Below are positions 13,475-24,308 of a DNA stretch of 64,000 nt, in pieces; position 1 is the first letter of the stretch; each line of letters begins with the position of its first letter. A program made the position numbers and the translations under genes. The notes below the pieces were generated by a model. That model was not told the DNA's origin. It saw nothing but the letters and a program-made list of their open reading frames with translations, and ran no database searches. Source of the stretch: Floccularia luteovirens (Eukaryota; Basidiomycota; Agaricomycetes; Agaricales; Squamanitaceae); the NCBI GenBank assembly GCA_009739215.1, contig VSJF01000006.1:1426001-1490000 (forward strand), given 5' to 3'.

Positions 13475-14944
13475 ATGACTGTCTCCCCTATCTTCAAGCT
13501 CAAACCCACATCCCAACAGTATGATTGGGGGAAGGTGGGGCTCAGCTCCAAAGTAGCTCAATTCGTGGTTTCGTCAAAAATTCCAGGACCCTCAATCAAC
13601 GAATCGTCACCATATGCAGAGGCGCGATCTTCTTTGATTAATGAATTTTGAGAGAAGCTGATCAAAGACTATATAGTTATGGATGGGCACACATTCTAGT
13701 TCACCATCGCGCATTCTTTCATCTGATGAGTTGCTATCAGACTATCTGGCAAGCCATCAGGAACTCATTGGGAAGAATGTTATCGAGAAATTTGATGCCT
13801 TCAATGGCAATCTTCCCTACTTGTACAAAGTATTGTCCATTGAGAAGGCACTCAGCATTCAAACTCATCCGGACAAGGAAACAGCGGAGGAGTTACATAG
13901 GCAATATCCAAATATCTATAAGGGTGCGTTCTAACTCACCTTCTGCCCTTCTTATTCTGTATCACAATGGATTGAATGAGTCCATCAGATCCTAATCACA
14001 AACCTGAAATGGCACTTGCCATTACCCCATTCAGGGCTCTGTGTGGCTTCAGACCTCTTCCAGATATCGCAAAATTCTTGTACAGTACACCCGAACTCGT
14101 GGCACTGATTCCACCCACCATCGTGACAATATTCCTATCTTTCGCAACATCTCCCACTCCAAATGGACAGGAAGAAAAAGCAGCACTCAAAAACCTCTTC
14201 GCGGGGTTGATGACAGCTAATGAGGCAGACATAAAAAACCAACTTTCGGCAGTCGTGAATCGTTACAGAACTGGCAATGGTATAGAAGGGGAAGATCAAG
14301 ACATTATAAATCTTGTATTACGCTTGAACGAGCAGTTTCCCGGTGACGTCGGCGTGTTTTGCGTATACATGCTCAACTACATTGTTCTCAACCCGGGACA
14401 AGCAATCTTTTTGGGTGCGGGAGAACCACACGCATACATCTCTGGGGGTAGGTACTAGTTTCTTTCTTTACGGCCGGTGGTGTGCCGATCCTTCCTCTAT
14501 AACCTTTTCTCACAAGCTTAATGTTTTGTAGAATGTATCGAATGTATGGCCAATTCGGATAACGTCATCCGCGCGGGCCTCACGCCCAAACTGCGGGATG
14601 TACCGAATCTTGTTGCGGGCTTGACGTACGCTGCGGGTCCTCCCACAAAGCATTTCGTAGAACCCACGCCTTTTGGCGAATACAGTACGCTGTATGACCC
14701 GCCAATCCCTGAGTTTTCCGTAGTGGAGTTGAATCTACCCAAAGAGAAGACGGAAACGCAGAAACCGATCGGTGGTCCAAGCATTGCGATTGTGACTAAG
14801 GGCTTCGGTTCTGTGCAAACAGGCAAACACTCCTTAGACTTAGGAACTGGACAAGTTCTTTTTGTTGGCGCGGGGACTGAGATCACATTTAAAGCTGAAG
14901 ACTCAAATTTTGTCGTGCATCGTGCTTTTGTCGAAGCAAACTAG
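13475..14944 (+). CDS. PMI40: Mannose-6-phosphate isomerase (type I)
   Basis: Zinc enzyme interconverting fructose-6-P and mannose-6-P, feeding GDP-mannose for protein glycosylation and cell-wall mannan. Exons: 13475-13621, 13677-13923, 13989-14447, 14532-14944, giving 421 residues, close to yeast Pmi40. Conserved segments are QQYDWGKVG, PYAELWMGTHSS, the zinc-site motif SIQTHPDKETAEELH, FLGAGEPHAYISG, and MANSDNVIRAGLTPK. The first intron (13622-13676) starts with GC, and no GT exists between the two conserved coding ends, so a GC-AG intron or a single-base error is required. An in-frame ATG two codons upstream (13469) is the alternative start. The 3' end converges on an epimerase-like gene only about 120 bases away. 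Confidence 0.95.
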
Positions 14945-15060
14945 AAGAATAGAATCAGCTCGATGCGGGTTGGACGTTGAACTTGGAACATGTAACATCT
15001 CACAGCATAAACTTTGTAACTTTGAATTTTGGAAAGGACACAATTGTATCTTACCTGTAC

Positions 15061-16780
15061 CTATGGTTTCTCGGCCAGTTTGAATTCCTTGACAACTTCT
15101 GAGCAAGCTTCCAGCCACGCTTTCCCGAGCTTTTCAAAGTCTTCAACCTACGAACAATAATCAAGGACCCACAAAAAAAAGAAGTGCTTACAGACAAACC
15201 TCGTTCCAAATTTGTGCGCTACAACGCGTCCACCATCGTCCATTATGCCGAAAAGGTAAGGAAAATATGTTGCGCCGCAAAGTCATCTTGCTCTCGAAAT
15301 GATCATGAATCAACTTGCTGCTTTCCACATAAGCGGGAAAGGGAAGCTCAACGTTGACCTAGATAGGTAGATTGTGTAAAAATATGGGTCAGTAGTGCCT
15401 TGTATGAAATCCACCATGTTAAGAGTCAAATCCCCTTGTGGATCCATTATACTCGTACCCATCACTTCTGCAACGCGTTTCCCGCCTTCAATTGCAATTT
15501 TATGGCAATATGCATTGATTTTCTCCTCCCCTCCTAGCCAATTACGAAAGTCCAAGGCTAGAGACTGGTAAGCATTATTTCAGAGTGATCATGTGGACAG
15601 TTGTACCAGCAGAAACGGCTAGATATGGAGCATAGTCGATGGTACCATTCCCTTCAGAGTTCGAATTAGTCCTGAACTGACGCGGAATGCAAATGGAAGG
15701 GTACTACAATTGAACTGTTCAACAAGGTCAGATTTTCCGCGATTTGGTGGGGATACGTATGACACTGGTGTAGGTATAGGTGACTCTATGATGTGTTGGT
15801 TTCTGGACAGTGTCATAGTTTCTTCAAATCATGAACCAGGTAGGAATTAATACATACCTCTCTGGTATATACAATACCGAGCATGAGCGCTTTGCGTACA
15901 GCCATTTGTAGCAATTCTTGGAAGATCATAAGTGGTGTATAAGCATTCCAAACACATTTCCGTACTGAAACCCAAAAGTCAGGCCCAGTTTCTGTTAGAT
16001 TGATCCCAACCTCCTGGCCGATGGAATGGGCACCGTCTACGACACTCCATATTCCCTCCTCTTTACATATCTTAACCAATTCTTTCCACGGAAGCAATAC
16101 CCCTGGTCGGGAGATAATACTATCAATAAGAGCAACCCGCTTTTTGTTTTCAACCTTGGGGATGATTTTCAAGTGCTCGCGGAATTGAGTGATGATATTG
16201 GCGTGGGTGGTCGGAAATTCAAGTGTTACAATTGACAAGGTAGGGTGAGGTGGGATATCGCTGATGTACTGGGACGCACAGGCTGCTGATCTGTGAGTCG
16301 TGCTAACTAGCATTAAGCTTGAGCGTTGTTCAAAAGGTTTGAGTAAATATCGATTACATACACATGATTATATGATCTCCTTCCTCCCAGCGAAAGTTAC
16401 GCAACACTGTGTTGGTACCGGTTGATGCGTTCGCCACTAAAAAGCACTCATCCCTTTTCGCGCCTATGAGATTTGCTATTCTCTCCCGAACGTCAGCCAA
16501 CATGGGCCTCATTTTAAACCGAATGAAAAGATCTGGATTCGCTTCAATTTGTAAACTTATCTCGGCAGCAGCCTGATGAACTGGTATTGGAGCAGACCCA
16601 AAAGACCCTAGAATCACCAAATTCGTTAAAAGACCAGTCATACAGCTAGTAATTAGCATGCGATGATTGACCGTTGTTCAGATTGGTGTATTCAGGACTC
16701 AAAGCAAAGAATCGCTTCATAGAATGTCCAAATGCAGGCGGTTCTTGTTTGTAGAGTGTCTGTAGGTCGAAGTGTTCCAT
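15061..16780 (-). CDS. Isopenicillin N epimerase-like PLP enzyme (aminotransferase class V), copy A
   Basis: Fold-type I PLP-dependent enzyme of the class V aminotransferase/NifS-like group; such proteins are commonly annotated as isopenicillin N epimerases in Agaricomycetes, but the substrate is unknown. Start at 16780 (or the adjacent ATG at 16783) gives MEHFDLQTLYKQEPPAFGH. Domains in order: SFGSAPIPVHQAAAE, the ANASTGTNTVLRN cofactor loop, the PLP-Asp motif VVDGAHSIGQEVG, and the Schiff-base Lys in NCYKWLYAKRSC (the usual His before Lys is Tyr here). Then a small C-terminal domain with DFRNWLGGEEKI and RWWTRCSAQIWNE. About eight introns can be placed with frame intact and the stop at 15061. 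It is paralogous to the gene at 26546-28286 and lies at the edge of the duplicated block. Confidence 0.88.
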
Positions 16781-16783
16781 CAT

Positions 16784-17339
16784 AATGCAGGTACAGGTAG
16801 AGCGTGTGTGCGAATCTCTAACATGCATTTGCTGAATTGTATCATGATGGGATAAAACTTCGACATTCGTTCCCACGTAGTCACGTACCACCACTGTAAT
16901 AATCACAGTGACACTGGGACTGGGATGTACATCAAACAAACCGTATATTGACAAGCTGAAAAATATGTCATGCCATTTCAGTTAAGGAAATTTTAGCTGT
17001 ACTGGATCGTACACTCCTCCTGTTACATGAACGAGGTAAATTTGTTTAGCCAAGTCAGGAAAGTTCCTAGATTAACTGGAGCGCACCTGTACGGGATACT
17101 TCATGATAGGGTGAATACTTAGAGAGCTATAGGCTGCCAATAATTTATCTCTTGTCATGCATTTCCGAGAGATATGTGTTCGGACCTCGTTCGAAAATAG
17201 TGCGAAGAGGTGGGGGTGCCACGTCATCGTACTAAGATAACCCATATCTTGGAAACGGAAGCAACAGGACATATTTTAAGTTCTTCCTGTTTTGCTGCAA
17301 TCCTTGCATTCAGATGTTCTGGTATTACATGCTGATTTT
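16784..17339. repeat. 5' flank of epimerase copy A, duplicated at about 26060-26480
   Basis: No gene is supported here. The sequence resembles, with many differences, the stretch to the right of the exon-1 relic at 25963-26058. Shared landmarks are a box around tttccgagagatatgtgttc (17161 onwards) and one around gttcgaaaatagtgcgaaga (17189 onwards), matched near 26285 and 26350. This marks the two regions as copies of one ancestral epimerase upstream flank. Confidence 0.6.
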
Positions 17340-17545
17340 CGCGCAAACAAGCTTCTAGCCACGCGTACGAAAACCTTCACCTGCAAAATCAACAATACAT
17401 GAGATCTAGAGAAAACATCTGAGCACTACAACAAGCTCACCATTTTTCGCAGCGTTACACTGCACAAGGAGCCCGTCAATAATAGAATCATCAACTCCAC
17501 CACCACCAACAAAGAGTTGATGAAAATACAATGCCTTGCATGTGT
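17340..17545 (-). pseudogene. decayed 3' fragment of a third epimerase-like gene
   Basis: On the minus strand this resembles the last exons and 3' side of the epimerase-like gene at 26546-28286. The match to the last coding exon is recognisable around 17345-17400, and the match to GTTACACTGCACAAG and the CAATAATAGAATCATC block lies around 17450-17500, with internal segments deleted. No open frame remains. It stops just short of the foldback element that begins at 17580. It shows that a tandem epimerase-epimerase arrangement once stood here, as it still partly does at 26 kb. Confidence 0.6.
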
Positions 17546-17579
17546 GTAGGAGTTGAAGCAGAGTCTCTGCTTTTGAATA

Positions 17580-17938
17580 GTTATAGTTGATTTCAACAGA
17601 GTATGCCAAAGTGCCATTTTAGGAAAACACAACAAATTTGTGTGCGAGGTCACCTCAAGTAGTTTTGTCTCATATGTCAATGAATATACATCCGTTCTTG
17701 TAGATTTTTATATATTCGGAATCTACAGACTATTCTACAGGTGCTCGAAACAAAAAAAGTGTAATTTGACCATCTAGAAAATTTTTGGTAAGTATTCCGA
17801 TCAAATGAGCGTTTTCTCTTTTATCTCGATGTCAAATGATTCTACGGGCAACGTAAGAGCTTGTATGCACTCCCCAAGATATCCTCCAGGTGTTGCAAAA
17901 AGAATCAGAGCAAACGGTCCAGTGGAAGACCCACAACG
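17580..17938 (+). repeat. left arm of foldback element
   Basis: Pairs with 18614-18971 in inverted orientation. It contains a splice-donor-like ggtaagtattccgatc at about 17789 and a short open stretch beginning ATGAGCGTTTTC at 17805. Confidence 0.85.
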
Positions 17939-18613
17939 ACCATATGTTGTAAAAACAGAAATTACTGGATGTCCCCGCAGCAAGCCCTGGTTCCTGCCAT
18001 GGTCAACCATCGCAAGAAATAGCAAGCACTGGCCAAAAAGGCTAAAAACGTTGGCCAGAAGCTCTCAACGGCCCCAAAGTCCGCCACAGGTCATATCCCC
18101 CAACACAAAAAAGCTGAAACCCCGGAGGAAGAGGAGCCCATTGAAGTGGCCCCTGCACCAAGATTCCAACGCAAACTGAAGCTCAAGAAACCCAAAGAAC
18201 TGTTCCCCACGACAGAATCTGAAAACTCCATCCAGAATGAAATTACACCTGCACCATCACTCTCAGATGGATATGTCAAGGCAGTAAGAACTGCTGTTGG
18301 TGTTATTCTCGAAAAGGGGCTTCAGTTTTGGAGACTTTGAACTCAGAACCTTTACATAACACTATCCAGAGTGTATGGAATCAAACGTTCGAGAATAACA
18401 TGGCCCCACAGTTTCTGAAATTGAGGGGGGTGATAGTGGCAAAGAAAGGCTTGTGGGAGATGATCCAGATGTCATTGAGGATATAGATGAGCTCATATAC
18501 CCAGCAGGTGAATTCCGGAATAGTAATACCCTTAGGCACATCGTCGTTGTTGAAGAAAGAGGTGTTATTGTAATGGGCACGAGATGACTAAGGTGAGCTC
18601 CCTGGTTACTTAC

Positions 18614-18971
18614 CGTTGTGGGTCTCTCACTGGACCGTTTGCTCTGATTCTTTTTGCAACACCTGGAGGATATCGTGGGGAGTGCATACAAGCTCTTACG
18701 TTGCCCGTAGAATCATTTGACATCGAGAGAAAAGAGAAAACGCTCATTTGATCGGAATACTTACCAAAAATTTTCTAGATGGTCAAATTACACTTTTTTT
18801 GTTTCGAGCACCTGTAGAATAGTCTGTAGATTCCGAATATATAAAAATCTACAAGAACGGATGTATATTCATTGACATATGAGACAAAACTACTTGAGGT
18901 GACCTCGCACACAAATTTGTTGTGTTTCCTAAAATGGCACTTTGGCATACTCTATTGAAATCAGCTATAAC
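18614..18971 (-). repeat. right arm of foldback element
   Basis: Reverse complement of 17580-17938. Differences are one A missing from an A-run, a few substitutions, and a small swap near the inner end. Confidence 0.85.
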
Positions 18972-19024
18972 ATGAAGGGAGCTTGTTGCCTTGAGTACAT
19001 GTTTGTCTTTTTCGCAGGCCTACA

Positions 19025-19135
19025 ATGAAACCACGTCGAGTCTTCGGAGACGAGGTTATGTTAGAATTACATAATGTTCCCTCACAACGCGGACCCAAGC
19101 ATCTCGTTCCTATAAGCGTTAACTACGATCTCGAG
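19025..19135 (+). other. orphan exon-like open segment
   Basis: Immediately right of the foldback element is a 37-codon open frame starting MKPRRVFGDEVMLEL. It is preceded by a good pyrimidine tract and CAG (19018) and ends at a strong donor (gag|gtatgtc, 19136). No downstream partner exon is visible before the antisense gene at 19224. It could be a relic of a gene broken by the rearrangement, or chance. Confidence 0.3.
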
Positions 19136-19223
19136 GTATGTCGCTCTATGTGCTCGTTTTGGTCTTATTTCATCTACTCGTAGTATAGACTCTCTTTCTA
19201 CTAGGTACTCGAAGATGAGAGAT

Positions 19224-20238
19224 TTAATTCTGACATGATTTACCAAAGAGTTTCCATTTCTTCCGAATCATTTTTAACTCCTCATCCTTCTTTTGAATTT
19301 GCTCATTTTTCTTTTGAAGTTCAGCCTGCATTCTTTCTGCCAGCTCCATCAACTCTCGTTCTCTCTGAGTCATCGGTTGCTGAACCTGGGAAGGGGGAAA
19401 GTTTAGTATGTAGTAAACAATAACAATTGTTTTGAATACTGACATCTTCTTTGAACTTGGCTAGGTCAGTTTCAAATTTCTTTTGAACCTCTTCATAGCC
19501 ATCCGGATCCTCCTTTTGAACAAGAAATCCATGAAACTTCCCTTGTTTCTTATTCGCCTCGATGTCTTCGGCGTGATCATACGCTGATTTCAGGACTTTC
19601 GTAATCATTGCCGCGAACCAAAAGCATTGACTATACAAGGCATGATAATATGGCGCATGGTTGTGAACAGTAGAGGCGAGAACGGCCAAGTCAGATAATG
19701 TAAGAAGACGCTTGGCCTGCACATGGTTGAACCCAACTGTATGAATGAGCTCGTCGTCGCCATCAGTAGCAGGAGGTTCTTGCACGGCTCGGACGTGATC
19801 TTTGACCAAAAAAAAGTCCGAGATTGGGATACTGGTGGGATACGAGACATGGGATGTAGGTTTGTATCTTCCTGACTCGTCGATATAACGGTCGAAGCGT
19901 AGATAACCATGCGGTATATCTGAGGAGGGAGTGTCAACCGAAGCTAGTACATATTCGTGCTGTGGATTTTTCTTCCTCTTGTAAATTCGAAGTTCATGAA
20001 TTTTAAACTGATCAACAGTCAAAGCTTGTTCCCCTTTCTCCTTCCCCGTTGCATGGGCGATTTTTAGAGCTGCCATATATGCCTCCACATCCATCGAGCC
20101 TGCGGGGAACACTGTCTCAAGAAACACGTTCCAAGCGTCGTATGCACGTGTACTTTGCGTGGATATGAATGGATTCGTTCTGGGATGATTCTCATCGAAG
20201 ACTGGATCAGTAGATTGGACCGGGAAACGACTGATCAT
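19224..20238 (-). CDS. uncharacterised Agaricomycete-type protein with His/Cys motif and coiled-coil tail, copy 1
   Basis: I do not recognise a named family. Exons 20238-19444 and 19385-19224 give 318 residues. The body contains FISTQSTRAYDA, a basic-hydrophobic block (HELRIYKRKKNPQHEYVLA), and a striking H-x-H-x-P-Y-Y-x-A-L-x-x-Q-C-F-W-F-A motif. The intron lies at a GAT|GT junction shared by all three copies. The second exon is almost purely charged and helical (TQRERELMELAERMQAELQ) and predicts a coiled coil. The His...NC/QC-x-F-type spacing loosely recalls permuted papain-like (NlpC/LRAT) proteins; that is a guess. The paralogue at 21060-22140 is on the opposite strand. Confidence 0.75.
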
Positions 20239-21059
20239 TTTGAAAAATTTTGAAAGGTATCTCCAGGTTTTGTGGTCAGTATTTTTGTAGCTATACCCCG
20301 ACGATCCCTAGAAGAGCTCCGATCTCAAGGGTTCGGATTTGGCCTAATTTGGTCTACTTTTGAGAAGTGTGCCATCGCGAAAATTGATATATCTACATCT
20401 TTTCCTAACACATAAAACATAAAAATTGTGCATATCTATTGTCTCTGCACTTTCCGTATAATTGTATTGATTCTCCCTTGTCTGCATGTACTATGACCAA
20501 ATTCACTTGTTTACAACACGTACGCACAACCATACAACTATATAATTCTAACAATCACATACTTATTCATACTATAGCAGGCCCTGCCATCCACAAAGCA
20601 CTGGCTTTACGGTCCTTATTTCCTATCACATCCTCGATATGGTTTGTTAGATGTGCGATGAAGCAGCAAAGTGAGTGTGTTGGTCCAAAGTTGGGAAACA
20701 TTACATCCATCACAATCGAACAATTGCCTAGCTTTTGCTCCTTTCGATCGAAATTGGTTTAGGACCGCTTATAATTCACGCAACATGTTTCATTGATATA
20801 TCACTAGTTCTAACGCTCATAATGTCATAATATACGTGATGGTGGTGTCTACCAACCCTCTACCCCATTGTATACGTGTTCAATTCAAATTGACAGTTTC
20901 AACTATATAGAAGGGTCACTAGGTCTATCGCTATGTAAGTATATGTTGGTTCTGGGAACAAGTCCCTAGCTTAAAGGTTCGTGTCTTGAAAAGTATCTGG
21001 GCAACCCACAACACTGATACCGACCACATTCATCCCCCAGTTAACCTACTTGTTGGAAT
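20239..21059. other. intergenic between divergent copies 1 and 2 of the coiled-coil family
   Basis: About 820 bases, holding the two promoters. Its right half (about 20640-20990) is repeated at 23280-23580 and, inverted, in part at 25380-25470. An open frame at 20439-20762 has no recognisable content. Confidence 0.55.
20770..20990 (+). repeat. shared upstream flank of the coiled-coil family, left copy
   Basis: Contains cttataattcacgcaacatg and the block from ctaacgctcataatgtc to caaccctctacccca. The same blocks occur at 23385-23575 (same orientation) and around 25380-25470 (inverted). All three resemble the promoter side of this gene family. Confidence 0.65.
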
Positions 21060-22140
21060 ATGGTCCCTTTTGCGTCGGTCAGGACTACTAACCCAGTCTT
21101 CAATGAGAACTACTGCAGAACTAACGAGTTTATATCCACGCAAAGTACACGTGCGTATGACGCTTTGCAAGGGGTCCTTGAGATTGTGTTTCCCAGAGCA
21201 TCAATGGATGTGAAGGCATACACCACAATTTTAAAGTCCACCCAAGCAGGGGTTCTCAATCAATTCAGAATTCACGAACTTCGAGTTTACAAGAAGAAGG
21301 AGAATCCCCAGCACGAATATTTAATAGCTTCAGTTCATAAATCCTCCTCAGTACCACCGTATTGTTATCTGGTCTTCGACCGATGTATCGACGACTCAAG
21401 GGAACCGAAAACACCCCATCTCTTGCATAGCAGCATCCCTATTTCTGACAGATATTTCGTCAAAGATCACGTCCAAGCCGTAGTGGAACTTCCTAACAAA
21501 GATGAACTTGTTCAAGCAGTGGGGTTCAATCATGTACGGACCAAACGCCATCTTCCATTGTCTGATATGGCCGTTCTCGCCTCTACTGTTCACGATCATG
21601 CGCCGTATTATCACGTCTTGAATAGCCAATGCTTTTGGTTCGCGGCAATGATCATAAAGGTCGTGAAATCAGCGTATGGTCACACTGAAGACATCGAGAC
21701 GAATAAGAAAAAGGGAACATTTCATGGAATTCCTCTTCAAAAAGAGGATCCAGATAACTATGAAGAAGTTCAGGAAAAATTTGAAGCCGAACTGGCCAAG
21801 TTTAACGAGGATGTCAGTGCTCAATATGCTTTTTAAGCAATTTATATCATTCATACATATATTCAATTTTCTCTCTTTCTAGGTTCTGCAACTGACTCAA
21901 AGAGAACGAGAGTTAACCCGAAAGCAGGAAGAGCAAACAAAAAGGGAACAAGAGTTATTTCGAAAGCAAGAAGAGCAAATGAAAAGGGAACAAGAGTTAA
22001 TTCAAAAGCAGGAAGAGCAAACGAAAAAGGAACAAGAGTTTATTCAGGAAAAACGAGAGTGGGAGCAGAAGCTCCAACAGATGCGAGAGGAAACGGAAAG
22101 GAACATATCGAAGAGGACTGATACAAAAGCAGGAAGATGA
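21060..22140 (+). CDS. uncharacterised protein with His/Cys motif and repeated coiled-coil tail, copy 2
   Basis: Paralogue of the gene at 19224-20238. Exons 21060-21812 and 21883-22140 give 336 residues with no frameshift. It keeps FISTQSTRAYDA, HELRVYKKKENPQHEYL and the H-D-H-A-P-Y-Y-H-V-L-x-x-Q-C-F-W-F-A motif. The second exon encodes three consecutive 14-residue repeats of the type RKQEEQTKREQEL plus one residue, i.e. two heptads each, followed by a degenerate fourth unit, so a long charged coiled coil is expected. No signal peptide or membrane segment is visible. Function unknown. Confidence 0.78.
21916..22041 (+). repeat. in-frame 42-bp coding minisatellite, three units
   Basis: Units 21916-21957, 21958-21999 and 22000-22041 each encode 14 residues (x-RKQEEQxKREQEx with minor changes). 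Period 14 equals two coiled-coil heptads, so unit gain or loss would extend the coil without breaking register. The other copies lack this expansion. Confidence 0.85.
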
Positions 22141-22699
22141 AATAAATAGGAGTTAAGGGACTCGGAGCAAGGGCTGATGTAGATAATTCAAAAGTACTAG
22201 TAGTAAAACCACTAAAGATTCAACACCTTTGCTGAATTTGTGTAGGGTCTGAATCAACGTTCGATATATTTAACAACAGGCTCGGAACGTCATAGTGTAA
22301 CAAGGGGCTGAATTCGTAGTGCGTATTAAAAGAGTGTCTATACTATGAGTAAATAAATTTGTTGCGGCGGCATACACACGAGGTGCGTTGGTGACGGCTG
22401 TGACTATTTATTTATAGAATATGAGTGATTGCTGTTTCTTTCCTCTCTCGTGTATTGTTGATTTTGCGGGTAAACAATCTTAAAAGCCTGGCTAGAAGCT
22501 TGCGCGGAAGTCGGAATGTAACGCTGGGACACCAGAATGCCGGGATCGCAGCTAAACGAATCTCCAGTACACCCCGTCAACTTGGTTTCCTTAAATCCAA
22601 GTTACTTACGAGTTGTTGTATTGTTCTTTTCGAACGCCGTCTGGGTTTGGAGACAATTGTGATGCGACCTTGAGGTCCGAGCGCATATCTCCCTCTAGA

Positions 22700-22875
22700 A
22701 CGCATGATTATTCAAGCCCTGAATCAACCTGAACAATGATAAATGTCTGCATGCCAATGGTCCACTAGCCACACGGCTGGTCTACTAACGAATTGTGCGG
22801 TCCAAGAGGCCACTCACCCTAACACAAGTGACACACATAGCGAACAAACGCTCCGCATAAACAAGACTTGGTGAT
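22700..22875 (+). repeat. flank repeat, inverted match at about 25840-25990
   Basis: Shares, as reverse complement, the blocks ttcaagccctgaa, actaacgaatt, and acacatagcgaacaaacgct with 25840-25990. The first block also resembles the end of epimerase exon 1 (coding SPEYTNLNNG in copy A), so this may begin inside a decayed epimerase fragment. Confidence 0.55.
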
Positions 22876-23384
22876 TATGGTGCAAATGAGCGTCAAATGA
22901 GCGTTAGTACGTATTGAATCCCATCAGTCACTCTTTTCCGTTATTGCAGGGTACCAGCACCACACACAATTTAGACGTCAATTTGTATCATCCAGGATCC
23001 AATTTCCAGCACACAATTAAAACCACTTTCGTGGTCATTTTCGTAGAAGCTCATCCAGGTACGCCCAGTGCTTCATGAGTTAGAGCAACGTTTTGTGCAA
23101 CTGTTATATGGGCTTTCATCTTCCCTTTTGGCAACACCACCGGGGTGAAGTGTTGAAGACCTGACAACCTGATCCAACAGGGTACATATATTTTTGTATA
23201 TTCCTTCCTCTCTAGATACCAAGACATATCTGTCACCCTAAACGGCCCTCGATTGTCTTGTTGTGACTTCATATTACATTCTTGGTGTGCCGCGGAACAA
23301 CCAAGTGAGTGGAGCAATACAAAGTTGGGAAACCATTGCTTAAACGTACGTCTTCTTTCAGTCCAGGTTAGTTTAGGTCTAGGC

Positions 23385-23575
23385 GCTTATAATTCACGCA
23401 ACATGTTTCAACGCTTGTCACGTCATAAGATGAAAAGATCGTGCTATCTAACCCTTACAGTCTACTTATTCATTTCCGCTGACAATTCACATTATATGAA
23501 TTGGTCACCAGGTCTGGCCATATCACGATATAGCTCTATGTCTGTTGTCGAGAAAAGTTTAAAGGCCCCTGTGTC
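23385..23575 (+). repeat. shared upstream flank of the coiled-coil family, middle copy (gene lost)
   Basis: Matches 20770-20990 in direct orientation, starting at gcgcttataattcacgcaac. No family gene follows; instead the epimerase exon-1 relic follows within about 100 bases. This indicates that a family copy was deleted or that the flank was transposed alone. Confidence 0.55.
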
Positions 23576-23640
23576 GAAAATGTGAGTGGGTCTTGTTTTG
23601 TTCGGGGTTTGAATAAATCATTGAAAGAATCACTTCACAT

Positions 23641-23704
23641 AGTATCTCGATTGCAAATGCAGGGATTCTTGTTCGTAAAGGGCCAGTTGGTCAAAGTGCT
23701 CCAT
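23641..23704 (-). pseudogene. relic of epimerase-like exon 1 (first)
   Basis: Reading the minus strand from the ATG at 23704 gives MEHFDQLALYEQES, which clearly matches the exon-1 start of epimerase copies A and B (MEHFDLQTLYKQEP). The similarity fades after about 20 codons and no later exon follows. Confidence 0.65.
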
Positions 23705-24308
23705 CCTGCGTTTGGATAATCATGGCGGTGGCAAGCTATAAAGACCAATCAGAAAACTGATGCTACTTTTGTGAACTGCTTATTATCATGGGGCGTCAAA
23801 AAGTTGTGTTGGATATGTCCTAATGCGACAATTAATAACGTGGGCAAAGTCCACAGTCTTACTGTCGCCAACCTGTTGCATGCAAGAAGTTTTGGCACTT
23901 CTATCATGCTGACACGAACACTAGTCCTTTGCGCCGCCTCTGAAATTTTCGTGAAGTTGTGTCGCTCTTTGCGCTTAATTTATATACTCGATCGTAGTGT
24001 CGACTCTCTTTTCAATGAATACAACTTCTTTTTACGCTGCGACATTGAGACTGCAAGCTGCTACTGTAATACATCTAACATTGATTCTGATCCTACTAAA
24101 GCTGTTGTGACACCAATTTAATTACTACTTAAATTAGCGAAGTTCCTCAGGTTTTCATCGCGCCATACTTCGGATTATCTGCATCAACTCTCCCTTCGAC
24201 TCGCTTTTATTTCCTCTTCCTGCCGTTGATTACCAATTCTCGTTTTCTTCGGTTCGCCTTTAAGCTTTATCGATTTATCTCCTCTTCCTGCCGTTGAGTT
24301 CTCAACTC

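Larger units (their letters stand above)
17580..18971. mobile_element. foldback/MITE-like element with about 358-bp inverted terminal repeats
   Basis: Two arms, 17580-17938 and 18614-18971, are reverse complements with only about seven differences (roughly 98% identity by eye). They enclose about 675 bases of unique sequence. The outer ends read GTTATAG followed by a TGATTTCAA core. I could not find a convincing target-site duplication. The core holds a partial open frame on the plus strand (to 18340) rich in Lys, Pro and Glu, with no transposase motif. The element is therefore non-autonomous if mobile. High arm identity implies recent formation or gene conversion. It sits against a truncated epimerase fragment. 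Confidence 0.8.
22141..24308. other. gene-free rearranged region between copies 2 and 3
   Basis: About 2.2 kb with no intact gene. It holds a shared flank repeat (22700-23580), an epimerase exon-1 relic (23641-23704), and unique sequence. Short open frames (for example 23771-24121) show no recognisable content. Confidence 0.6.

Noticed and set aside
14518..14886. Long antisense open frame over phosphomannose isomerase, and similar antisense frames elsewhere (36755-37132, 54850-55038)
   Set aside because: They mirror strong coding sequence on the other strand, have no recognisable content or splice structure, and are frame shadows.
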